Below are positions 52,194 to 60,153 of a stretch of DNA of 64,000 nucleotides, one piece after another. Position numbers and translations under genes: made by a program. A model generated the notes under the pieces. It saw nothing but the letters and a program-made list of their open reading frames with translations. It did not search any database and was not told where the DNA came from. This DNA comes from Nocardia lijiangensis NBRC 108240 (GTDB lineage: Bacteria > Actinomycetota > Actinomycetes > Mycobacteriales > Mycobacteriaceae): the NCBI RefSeq assembly GCF_001613045.1, contig NZ_BDBP01000034.1, forward strand, positions 29,553 to 93,552. Direction: 5' to 3'. Each line of letters begins with the position of its first letter. The stretch's first letter is position 1.

Positions 52194-53203
52194 GAATCCT
52201 CTACGTCGGCGACGATTGGATCGGCAGCAATGCCCGCTCGCTGGCCGACGGCTTCCGCCAAGCCGGGCACGAGGTGCTCGTCGTCGATTCCACGCCCGTC
52301 ACGCTGCCCGCGCGGCTGTCCGCGCCCTGGCTCTACGCCAAGGCCTCCGGTCGGCGCGCGCCGTGGACGACCGAACGCCTGCACGCCGAGATCGACAGCG
52401 CAGCAGCGGCTTTCCGCCCGGATCTGCTGTTCGCGTTCAAGTCGGTGCATCTGGATCAGCCGCGGCTGCTCGCGACGTCCGCCGCCCGCCGCGTGCACTA
52501 CAGCCCCGACGACGTCACCAACCCGGAGAACATCACCCCCGAATATCTCGCGCACGAACCGGACTGGGATCTGGTGGTGACCACCAAGCGTCACAACGTC
52601 GCCGAACTGCGCGAGCGCGGCGCCCGCGCGGTCGCTTTCGTGCGCAGCGCCTACGACCCGGCCTGGCACCATCGCGCCGCCCGGCGCGGCCGGCGGGAGT
52701 TCCTGACCGGTTTCGTCGGCGTCTGTCGTCCGGACCGCCGCGATGACCTCGTCACGCTGGCCCGAAAGTACCGCGACCGCATGCTGATTCGCGGGCCCGG
52801 CTGGCGGCGGGTGCCCGAATTGCGCGCGACCGGCGCGGTGGTGGCGGGACCCGTGTACGGCCAGCACTATTCGGCGGTGATCGCCACCGTCACCGCCAAT
52901 CTGGTGCTGCTCAACTCCGACAACCGCGATACCCACACCTGCCGCACGTTCGAAGTGCCCGCGGCGGGCGGGCTGTTCGTCGGTGAGCGCACCGACGAAC
53001 ACGCCGAGCTGCTGCGCGACACGGCCGAGTGCTTCCTGTTCGATGACCGCGACGAGTTGCTCGAAATCCTCGACTGGTGCGCGGCCAATCCGGAGAAGGC
53101 CGCCGCCGTCGCCGCGGCCGGGCACCGCAGGATCGTCGAAGGCGGCCACCGTTACGTCGACCGGGCGCGGGAGATCCTCGCCGCGCTGGAGGCGGGAGCA
53201 TGA
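52190..53203 (+). CDS. CgeB-like glycosyltransferase
   Basis: 337 aa. N-terminal RILYVGDDWIGSNARSLADGFRQAGHEVLVVD and central HYSPDDVTNPENITPEY, then a C-terminal 'Glyco_trans_1_2' part (GPVYGQHYSAVIATVTANLVLLNSDNRDTHTCRTFEVPAAGGLFVGER) as in CgeB/spore-maturation-type glycosyltransferases. It probably adds one sugar of the repeat unit. The stop overlaps the start of a 23-codon mini-ORF (ATGA). Confidence 0.85.
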   Translation: MRILYVGDDWIGSNARSLADGFRQAGHEVLVVDSTPVTLPARLSAPWLYAKASGRRAPWTTERLHAEIDSAAAAFRPDLLFAFKSVHLDQPRLLATSAARRVHYSPDDVTNPENITPEYLAHEPDWDLVVTTKRHNVAELRERGARAVAFVRSAYDPAWHHRAARRGRREFLTGFVGVCRPDRRDDLVTLARKYRDRMLIRGPGWRRVPELRATGAVVAGPVYGQHYSAVIATVTANLVLLNSDNRDTHTCRTFEVPAAGGLFVGERTDEHAELLRDTAECFLFDDRDELLEILDWCAANPEKAAAVAAAGHRRIVEGGHRYVDRAREILAALEAGA

Positions 53204-53271
53204 GCGAGCGAACAATGTGCCAGCTCGCCGGAGGCATGCCGGAGCCGAGCGTGAGCGAGGCGCAGGCATGA
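53200..53271 (+). CDS. Conserved mini-ORF / translational-coupling leader, copy B
   Basis: 23 codons from ATG at 53200 behind GGAGGCGGGAG. The peptide starts MSERTMCQL and ends MPEPSVSEAQA. It overlaps the upstream stop and the downstream start by 4 nt each (ATGA at both ends), so ribosomes can pass from the CgeB-like gene through it into the polymerase gene. First and last thirds are nearly identical in sequence to copy A at 21736-21816 (minus), whereas the middle differs. The last 17 nt (GCGAGGCGCAGGCATGA) are the same in both. Function is inferred; the peptide may be irrelevant. Confidence 0.6.
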   Translation: MSERTMCQLAGGMPEPSVSEAQA

Positions 53272-54614
53272 ACCCGACGTTCGAGCTGGCCGCCGTTGCG
53301 GGTGCGCTGCTCACCCTGGTCGTCGCGGCCGCCTGGATTCCCGGCGTGGTGCGGGTTTTCGTGATCGCCCAGGCCGCGTTCTGGTCGCTGTCTTATATCG
53401 CGCGGCCGCTGGTGCTGCTCGCGGTGCAGCCCGCACCGCACTACGGCGACAACGTGCCCGACCCGCGGCTGGCCGACCTCGGCTACGACCGCGGCATCGA
53501 TCTGGTCCTCGACCACGTCGTGTTCGGGTTGTGGGCGTACGCCGCGCTGGTGGTGGCCTACGCGGTGTGGGCGCGCGGACGTCCGCCCGCCGCGCCCGCG
53601 CTGGTCGGCGACCCGGATCTGATGCCAACGCTGGTCACCATGTACGCGCTCGGCCTGCTCGGCCGCGCCGCGTCGGTGCTCACCGGCTCTGTCGGCAGCG
53701 CGGGCGACGTCACCAGCGCCAACCCGATTCTGAGTTTCGTCTCGATCCTCGCGACGGTGGCGGCGCTCGGCCTCATCGTGTTCGCGCGCCCGGCGCGCCG
53801 GGAGACCGCCGCACTCGTGGTCGGCGCGCTGCTGGCGGGCGAGTTGCTCTGGACCGCGGTGGTGGAATCCAAGACGCCGATCATGGGCGCCGCGATGGCC
53901 GTCGCGATCCGCTTCGCCCTCGGCGGGTGGACGCGGGCCAAGGCGTTCGGCGTCGCCGGGATCGGCGTGCTCGGCATCGGCGGATTCGGCTGGCTGCAAT
54001 CGTTCAAGACCACCGAGCTCGCCAAAGCCGAAGCGGCGCTGATCGATTCGGATTATCCGCCCGCCGTGCGGCCGTTCCTGAGCATCCTGCGCCGCTTCGA
54101 TCTGCTCGAGGCCGCCACCGACGCCTACTTCCACGGTCCCGGTTACTGGCTGACGCCGAGCGAGGTGCTGAACAACGCCGCCTTCAGTCTCGTTCCCGCC
54201 CAACTGCTCGGCGCCGAGAAGTTCCAGTCCGGCACCGCGTGGGCGAGCGACGTGCGCGGCGCCTCGGTGGACATGAGCAAGGTCTCGGTCTCGCTGGCCG
54301 AGGGCAATCTCAACGAGGGCTACGTGCTCGGCGGCTACGCGGGCGTGCTGATCGGCGCGCTGTTCACCTTCGCGCTGCTGCTGGCCTGGGCGCGGGCGCT
54401 GTCCTCGCGTCTGTTCCCCGTCGTGGTGCTCGGTCTGGCGGTCACAGGCTCCTCGGTGCTGTTCGAACGCGGAATCCTCGGCAGCATGGAGAACCTCGGC
54501 AAGTTTCTGCAGGCCGCGGTGCTGGCCTGGCTCATCCACGCGGTGGTCACCGAGGTCCGGCGCCGCACCGGGCACGGCGCACCGGCGCGGGTCGTTTCAC
54601 CGGTCGTAGCGTAG
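53268..54614 (+). CDS. Wzy-like polysaccharide polymerase
   Basis: 448 aa with about 10-12 membrane helices (for example LAAVAGALLTLVVAAAWIPGVVRVFVIAQ, AKAFGVAGIGVLGIGGFGWLQ). A large loop at about 255-345 (SFKTTELAKAEAALIDSDYPPAVRPFLSILRRFDLLEAATDAYF) lies on the external side. Wzy proteins share little sequence; the assignment comes from topology, the long loop and place in the operon next to flippase and Wzz-like genes. It would join repeat units on the outer face of the membrane. Confidence 0.75.
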   Translation: MNPTFELAAVAGALLTLVVAAAWIPGVVRVFVIAQAAFWSLSYIARPLVLLAVQPAPHYGDNVPDPRLADLGYDRGIDLVLDHVVFGLWAYAALVVAYAVWARGRPPAAPALVGDPDLMPTLVTMYALGLLGRAASVLTGSVGSAGDVTSANPILSFVSILATVAALGLIVFARPARRETAALVVGALLAGELLWTAVVESKTPIMGAAMAVAIRFALGGWTRAKAFGVAGIGVLGIGGFGWLQSFKTTELAKAEAALIDSDYPPAVRPFLSILRRFDLLEAATDAYFHGPGYWLTPSEVLNNAAFSLVPAQLLGAEKFQSGTAWASDVRGASVDMSKVSVSLAEGNLNEGYVLGGYAGVLIGALFTFALLLAWARALSSRLFPVVVLGLAVTGSSVLFERGILGSMENLGKFLQAAVLAWLIHAVVTEVRRRTGHGAPARVVSPVVA

Positions 54615-54633
54615 CGAAAAGAGGTTCCTGGCA

Positions 54634-55914
54634 ATGGGATTGACCGAGTACTGGCGGATCGCGCGCAGACGCTGGCTCGTCATCGCCGCGGTGGTACTGG
54701 CGTGCCTCGCGGCGTCGGCGGTCTATCTGCGCGGTCAACCGACGACGTATTCGGCCTCCAGCAGCATGTACGTGTCGATGGCGACCGGCACCTCGGTGAA
54801 CGACTCGTACCAGGGCGGGCTGGCGGCCCAGCAGCGGGTGCGGTCCTATCTGGACCTGGCGACCAGCGCCACGGTGGCGGAACGGGTCATCGATGATCTG
54901 AGCATCACCATGTCCGTCGACGAACTCCGGGGCAAGATCACCGCCGCCTCGCCGCCCGCCACCACCCTCATCGTCATCTCGGTCGCCGACGGCAACGCCC
55001 AGCGGGCGCGCGACCTCGCCAACACCGTCGTCGCGCACTTCCGCAGGCTCATCGACGAATTGGAGACCATCGAACGCGACGCAGCGCCCGCCGCCCGCGT
55101 CGCGGTGGTGGACCGGGCGGAGCTGCCCACCTCGCCCGCCGGGCCGCAGTCCGGGCGCGTCCTGGCGCTGGGTCTGCTGGCCGGGCTCATGCTCGGCGCG
55201 CTCGCCGCGTACCTGCGCGACCGCACCGACCGCACGCTGCGCACGTCCAACGATCTCGAGGCGCTGCTGCCGGTGCCCATTCTCGGCATCATCGACGAGG
55301 GCCGCTCCGGCGCGGCCGACGAGACCCGCAGGATGCGCACCCGGCTGCTGCGCGAGGGGCAGGCGCACACCATCCAGCTGACCAGTCTATCCCCGCGCTC
55401 CGAGCCGGAAGTCGCACTGGCGCTGGCCAAATCGTTCGCCGACACCGGCCGCTCGGTGGTGCTCGTCGACGCCGACACCTCCGGTCGTGGCGGGTCGGAG
55501 CGATTCGTCACCGGCCAGGGGCAGGGCCTGGCTGCCGTGCTGCGGGGCGCGCCCGCGGTCGAGGCGCTGACCGGGTGGCCGGAGACCGGGCTCACCGTGC
55601 TCCCGCTGGGCGACACCGACCTGCAAACCGCGGATCTGCTCGCCTCCGACCGGTTCGCGGGCGTGATGACCGAACTGCGCGCGGATTTCGAGCACGTCAT
55701 CGTGCAGACCGCTCCCGTCGCCGCGGCCGCGGACGCCATCGCGGTGGCGCCGCTGTGCGAGCACACGCTCGGGGTGGTCGAGCTCGGCGCGACCACCGGT
55801 CCCCAATTGCGCGGCGCCCTGGCCACATTCGGCTCCGAGCGGCTCACCGGCGCGGTAGCGTACAGCAGGCCGGGTAGCCGCCTGCAGCGGCTCGTGGGGA
55901 GGCTGCGGAGATGA
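54634..55914 (+). CDS. Wzz/BY-kinase-like protein with degenerate nucleotide site
   Basis: 426 aa. The N-terminal Wzz domain has two membrane helices (about 12-33 and 175-194) around a coiled extracytoplasmic part; the C-terminal half (about 215-426) has the bacterial tyrosine kinase (CpsD/Wzc) fold. The kinase motifs are broken: the P-loop position is LTSLSPRSEPEVA (about 249-261) instead of GEGKST; Walker A' VVLVDADTS is kept, but Walker B reads HVIVQTAP with no Asp, and there is no C-terminal tyrosine cluster. It probably controls chain length but not by phosphorylation. Confidence 0.85.
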   Translation: MGLTEYWRIARRRWLVIAAVVLACLAASAVYLRGQPTTYSASSSMYVSMATGTSVNDSYQGGLAAQQRVRSYLDLATSATVAERVIDDLSITMSVDELRGKITAASPPATTLIVISVADGNAQRARDLANTVVAHFRRLIDELETIERDAAPAARVAVVDRAELPTSPAGPQSGRVLALGLLAGLMLGALAAYLRDRTDRTLRTSNDLEALLPVPILGIIDEGRSGAADETRRMRTRLLREGQAHTIQLTSLSPRSEPEVALALAKSFADTGRSVVLVDADTSGRGGSERFVTGQGQGLAAVLRGAPAVEALTGWPETGLTVLPLGDTDLQTADLLASDRFAGVMTELRADFEHVIVQTAPVAAAADAIAVAPLCEHTLGVVELGATTGPQLRGALATFGSERLTGAVAYSRPGSRLQRLVGRLRR

Positions 55915-57269
55915 CCGACGACGGCGTAGGCCGACGGCGACTGCTCGCCGCGTCGCTGGGCGCCGCGGCCGCGGTGCCGTTCGCCGCGGCCTGCGCCGAT
56001 CCGGAGACGCCCGGCATCGGGTTCCGCTCACCGCACGTCACCGACGCCCCCGCGGCACGCAACGTGCGCGACTTCGGCGCAGTCGGCGACGGCGTGGCCG
56101 ACGACACCGCGGCCATCGCGGCCGCGGCGGCCGTGCAGGGCAAGCCGCTGGTTCTCTATCTGCCCGCGGGCCGCTACAAGGTGACGGCCTGGCCGCCGAT
56201 GGCGGACTACGCCACCGTGCTCGGCGACGGCGGCGACGTCTCGCTGATCGTGTGCGAGACCGACACCACGCTGATCTCGCTGCGCCAACGCAATCGGGTC
56301 CGGTTCGCGCGGCTGGGCATCTATCTCTCGGGTCCGCTCGCGACCGCCGTCGACCTGTCTGAATGCTTCCGCTGCTCGTTCGACTCGGTGGTGATCCGCG
56401 GCAACCATCTCAGCGAGAACCACCCGCGCTTTCTCGAACAGCGCGGCGTGGTGCTCAGAGACAACACCGGCGGCACGTCCTTCGTCAACTGCGACATCAA
56501 CAATTTCGGCTTCGGCATCGTCACCTCGTGCATTCAGAACTACGTCACCTCGTCCAAGCTGACCAGCAACTACGTCGGCGTGCTCGGCACCGGCAACGAC
56601 CACAACGCCGGACTCGCCCTCAGCAACGTCGAATTCGTCTCCGACAGCGATCCGCGCACCACCGTCCGGCACATCGACATCGACGGCGCGGCCAACGACT
56701 GGTGGCTGACCAACGTCTGGTTCGAGGGCGCAGCCATCGCGCTGGCGGTCGGGCGGCGCGAGCGCGGCGGGCCCGCGCAGTTCGGCATGGTCAACTGCAA
56801 GGTGGCGGCGCGCGAGATCTGCCTCGATCTGGCCTACTGCCGGCAGCCCTATCTGGCCAACGTCCAGTTCGACAAGGATCTCGACAAGCATCCGGTCGAG
56901 GTGCGGGTGGATCGCACCGGCTGCCCCGAGGGCACCGCGGTGAACCTGATCTCCAGCGCCTCCGACGATCTCGAGCCGGGACTTTTCCCGGACGGCTGGA
57001 CTGTGATCAGCAGGGACAGCCTGCACACGCCCCGATTCGACGGCACCCTCGTCGGCCGGGCGGGCCGCAGCGACGCCGATATCTTCCAGGCGCAGACCGG
57101 AGACGGGACCGTCCGGTCGGCGGTGCTGTCCAGCGGCGCATGGCTGTCCGACCATCCCGACACCGGCATCGTGCTCAAGGACACCGCGGGCGGCTACTGG
57201 CGATTGTCGGTGACCACCGACGGCGCGCTACGGACGACTTCCCTCGGCCGCCAGCGACCCAAGGAGTGA
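55911..57269 (+). CDS. Tat-exported beta-helix lipoprotein (pectate-lyase-like)
   Basis: 452 aa. The N-terminus has a twin-arginine signal (GRRRLLAASLGAAAAVPFAAAC) with a lipobox Cys, so it is a Tat lipoprotein. The mature part begins with NVRDFGAVGDGVADDTAAI, the opening of pectate-lyase-3/glycosyl-hydrolase-28-like right-handed beta helices, followed by repeated short strands (FVNCDINNFGFGIVTS and VTSSKLTSNYVGVL). It may bind, cleave or modify the polysaccharide outside the cell. It overlaps the Wzz-like gene by 4 nt. Confidence 0.82.
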   Translation: MTDDGVGRRRLLAASLGAAAAVPFAAACADPETPGIGFRSPHVTDAPAARNVRDFGAVGDGVADDTAAIAAAAAVQGKPLVLYLPAGRYKVTAWPPMADYATVLGDGGDVSLIVCETDTTLISLRQRNRVRFARLGIYLSGPLATAVDLSECFRCSFDSVVIRGNHLSENHPRFLEQRGVVLRDNTGGTSFVNCDINNFGFGIVTSCIQNYVTSSKLTSNYVGVLGTGNDHNAGLALSNVEFVSDSDPRTTVRHIDIDGAANDWWLTNVWFEGAAIALAVGRRERGGPAQFGMVNCKVAAREICLDLAYCRQPYLANVQFDKDLDKHPVEVRVDRTGCPEGTAVNLISSASDDLEPGLFPDGWTVISRDSLHTPRFDGTLVGRAGRSDADIFQAQTGDGTVRSAVLSSGAWLSDHPDTGIVLKDTAGGYWRLSVTTDGALRTTSLGRQRPKE

Positions 57270-57273
57270 TCGC

Positions 57274-58626
57274 GTGTCCGACCAGCAGCCAGCGCTATCG
57301 CACATCCGGCTCGGTCCGGTGGTCCTGCACGGCGCCACCGTGGTGCTGCGCCCGCCCCGGATCGCCGATTACGAACCGTGGCGACGGATCCGGTTGCGCG
57401 ACCGGAGCCTGATCGAGCCGTTCTGGTCGAGCTCCCCGCTGGACTGGAGCGAACGGCACACCGCGAAACTGTGGGTGCGCGAATGCCTCGCGGCGCGCGG
57501 CGAGGCGCGGACGGGCCGTCGAGCGGCGATGGTGATCGAGGTGGACGGACGCTTCGCCGGTCAGATCGAGCTGATCTCCATCGACACCGACACGTGCAGC
57601 GCCGAACTCGGCGTCTGGGTGGACGCGGAGGTGGCCAGGCACGGCATCGGCGGTCTGGCGGCGGCGATGGTGCTCGACTTCGGCTTCGGATCGGTTGGGC
57701 TGCAGCGCATCACCGCACCGATCTCCCCCGCCAACGTGGCGACCGCGAGCGGTGCCGCCCGGCTCGGGTTCCAGCGCGAGGCCCTCATGACCCGCTACTT
57801 CGACGCCGGGGGCGCGCGGCGCGATCACGAGCTGTGGGCGATCACCGCCGCGATGGTCCCGCCCGGCGGCTTCGCCGCCACGTGGATACGCAGGTACCAC
57901 GCCGCACCGATGCCGCGAACGCAGACCGCGGACCGGACCGATCCCCCTGTCCCCGGCGGCACCGTAATAGCCGCCGCGGCACGGTATTACGCGGGGCGGA
58001 TGCTGCACTCGCTCGATCCGTTGCGCGCCCCGCGGGTCGCGCCACTCAGCGACCAGGACCAGCCGTGCGTGGTGCTGCGCACGCGGCGGCTCACGGACGG
58101 CCGTCGGTGGCGTGCGGCCCGGCTGCGGGCCAGAGCGGTCCTGGACCCGAATACCGGAGCGCCGCAGTCGGAGTGGGCTGCCGAACACTCGCGCGCACGC
58201 TGGCTCCGCGAACTGCTGCGGGCCAGACCCGGGCTGCGTTCGGCGGCGGGTCTGGTGCTGGCCATCGAGGTGGGCGGAGCCTATGTGGGCGAGTGCCGCC
58301 TGTTCGATCTGGACATGTTCGACCGCAACGCGCGCATGTTCGTCTGGACCGATCCCGCGCTCGGCGGCGCCGGGGAACGGGTGCGCACCGCGGCCACCCG
58401 GCTGCTCGTCGCCTACGCTTTCGGCGCGCTCGGACTGTGCCGCATCGACACCGCGATCGAACCGGAGGACCGAGAGGCCGCGGCCGTCGCCACCCGGATC
58501 GGCATGGTGTGGGAGGGCAGGATGAGCCAATTCGTCGGCGCCACCGGCCGCCGCGCCGACCATGATCTGTGGGCGCTCACCGTTCCGGTGGACCCTCGGC
58601 ACGACACAGCGCCTTGCGCTCGATAG
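57274..58626 (+). CDS. Tandem GNAT acetyltransferase
   Basis: 450 aa with two GNAT folds. The first (about 25-195) has VLRPPRIADYEPWRRIR, ELGVWVDAEVARHGIGGLAAAMVLDFGF and GAARLGFQREAL, the RimJ-type acetyl-CoA site. The second (about 260-440) repeats this, MFVWTDPALGGAGERVRTAATRLLVAYAFG and ATRIGMVWEG. It lies in the glycan operon, so it may acetylate a sugar or aminoglycan precursor; protein N-acetylation is the alternative. It starts at GTG 4 nt after the beta-helix gene. The 3' end lies in a 24-nt tandem repeat array. Confidence 0.85.
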   Translation: MSDQQPALSHIRLGPVVLHGATVVLRPPRIADYEPWRRIRLRDRSLIEPFWSSSPLDWSERHTAKLWVRECLAARGEARTGRRAAMVIEVDGRFAGQIELISIDTDTCSAELGVWVDAEVARHGIGGLAAAMVLDFGFGSVGLQRITAPISPANVATASGAARLGFQREALMTRYFDAGGARRDHELWAITAAMVPPGGFAATWIRRYHAAPMPRTQTADRTDPPVPGGTVIAAAARYYAGRMLHSLDPLRAPRVAPLSDQDQPCVVLRTRRLTDGRRWRAARLRARAVLDPNTGAPQSEWAAEHSRARWLRELLRARPGLRSAAGLVLAIEVGGAYVGECRLFDLDMFDRNARMFVWTDPALGGAGERVRTAATRLLVAYAFGALGLCRIDTAIEPEDREAAAVATRIGMVWEGRMSQFVGATGRRADHDLWALTVPVDPRHDTAPCAR

Positions 58627-58683
58627 AACACAGCGCCTTGCTCTCGATAGGGCACAGCGCCCTGCGCTCGATGAGACACAGCA
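58604..58683 (+). repeat. 24-nt tandem repeat, about 3.3 units
   Basis: Units at 58604-58627, 58628-58651 and 58652-58675 with a partial fourth, consensus ACACAGCGCC-TTGCGCTCGATAG-A. The first unit contains the GNAT stop codon TAG; each unit is 8 codons, so copy-number change would not shift the frame, and a changed stop would add eight-residue repeats to the protein. Units differ by 2-5 bases, so the array is not freshly expanded. Confidence 0.85.
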
Positions 58684-58773
58684 TCGCCCCGGACGTAGAG
58701 TGTTGCCCAGAATCCCTCGCGCGCAAGCGTTTTCACCGTGCGCGCGGCCACATCGCGAGGCCAGGAGATCGGT

Positions 58774-60153
58774 ATGGAACACCGCACGACTGAGGAACCG
58801 ACAACGCGACATCGCGGGTTCGCGCGCAGCAACGAGCTGCAGGCGCGACTGCACGATCTGGTGCCGGGGGGCGCGCACACCTACGCCCGCGGCGCCGACC
58901 AGTATCCGGAGTTCATGGCGCCGATCCTGGTGCGCGGCGACGGCTGCCGGGTCTGGGACGCCGACGGCAACAGCTATATCGAGTACGGCATGGGCCTGCG
59001 CTCGGTCACCCTCGGCCACGGCTACCGGCCGGTGCTGGACGCGGTGAGTGCGGCGATCACCGACGGCGTCAGCTTCAGCCGCCCCACCGAGCTGGAACTG
59101 CTTGCCGCACAGGACTTCCTGGATCTCGTCCCGGGCGCCGACATGGTGAAGTTCGCCAAGAACGGTTCCGATGCCACCACCGCGGCCGTCCGGCTCGCGC
59201 GCGCCGCCACCGGGCGCACCGTGATCGCGGTCTGCGACCAGCCGTTCTTCTCGGCGGACGACTGGTTCATCGGCATCACGCCGATGGCCAGCGGCGTTCC
59301 CGCGACGACCATGGCAGGGACGATGCGGTTCCGCTACAACGATCTGCCCTCCCTCGCCGCGGTCCTGGAGACCGAGGCCGTCGCCGCCGTGGTGATGGAG
59401 GCGGCCACCGCCCTCGCCGAACCGGAACCCGGCTTCCTGGAAGGCGTGCGCGAGCTCTGCGACCGGCACCGCACCCTGCTCGTCTTCGACGAGATGATCA
59501 CCGGATTCCGCTGGTCGGCGGGTGGCGCGCAGGCGGTGTACGGGGTGCGGCCCGACCTGTCCTGCTGGGGCAAGGCCATGGGCAACGGATTTCCCATCTC
59601 GGCGCTGGCGGGCAGGCGCGAGCTGATGGAACTGGGCGGCCTGCGCACCGATCGGGAGCGGGTGTTCCTGCTCTCCACTACGCACGGCCCGGAATCGTCC
59701 GCGCTGGCGGCCTTCCGTGCGGTCGTGCGCGAGTACACGACCGGCGATCCCATCGCCCGCATGGAACAGGCGGGGCGGCTGCTCGCCGACGGGGTGAACG
59801 CCATCGCCGCCGAACTCGGCATCGACCGCCACCTCGAGGTGCTCGGCAGGCCGTCGTGCCTGATCTTCGCCACCCGCGACGCCGACGGTGAGCCGTCGCA
59901 GGCCTTTCGCACGCTGTTCCTCCAGGAACTGCTCGAGCGCGGCGTACTCGGCCAGTCCTTCGTCACCTCCGCCGCGCACACCGAAGCCGATGTCGCACAC
60001 ACCCTTTCGGCCTGCCGCGAGGCGGCGATCGTCTACCGCAAGGCGATCGAGCAGGGCAGCGTCGACGGACTGCTGCACGGCAGGCCGGTCGCCCCCGCAC
60101 TGCGCAGACACGCCGAACCGCGGCGGGTCGACATCGAGCCCGCGGGCGCGTGA
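58774..60153 (+). CDS. Class III aminotransferase (glutamate-1-semialdehyde aminomutase-like)
   Basis: 459 aa from ATG at 58774 (CAGGAG site). PLP-dependent fold I: GGAHTYARGADQYPEFMAPILVRG at the N-terminus, KNGSDATTAAVRLARAATGR, DEMITGFRW, and the PLP lysine in CWGKAMGNGFPISALAG. Related to GSA 2,1-aminomutase (HemL) but in a polysaccharide operon, as in sugar 3-/4-aminotransferase- or spore-coat-type genes; probably makes an amino sugar or amino-acid decoration, not heme. It overlaps the next GT gene by GTGA; 147 nt including tandem repeats separate it from the GNAT gene. Confidence 0.88.
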   Translation: MEHRTTEEPTTRHRGFARSNELQARLHDLVPGGAHTYARGADQYPEFMAPILVRGDGCRVWDADGNSYIEYGMGLRSVTLGHGYRPVLDAVSAAITDGVSFSRPTELELLAAQDFLDLVPGADMVKFAKNGSDATTAAVRLARAATGRTVIAVCDQPFFSADDWFIGITPMASGVPATTMAGTMRFRYNDLPSLAAVLETEAVAAVVMEAATALAEPEPGFLEGVRELCDRHRTLLVFDEMITGFRWSAGGAQAVYGVRPDLSCWGKAMGNGFPISALAGRRELMELGGLRTDRERVFLLSTTHGPESSALAAFRAVVREYTTGDPIARMEQAGRLLADGVNAIAAELGIDRHLEVLGRPSCLIFATRDADGEPSQAFRTLFLQELLERGVLGQSFVTSAAHTEADVAHTLSACREAAIVYRKAIEQGSVDGLLHGRPVAPALRRHAEPRRVDIEPAGA

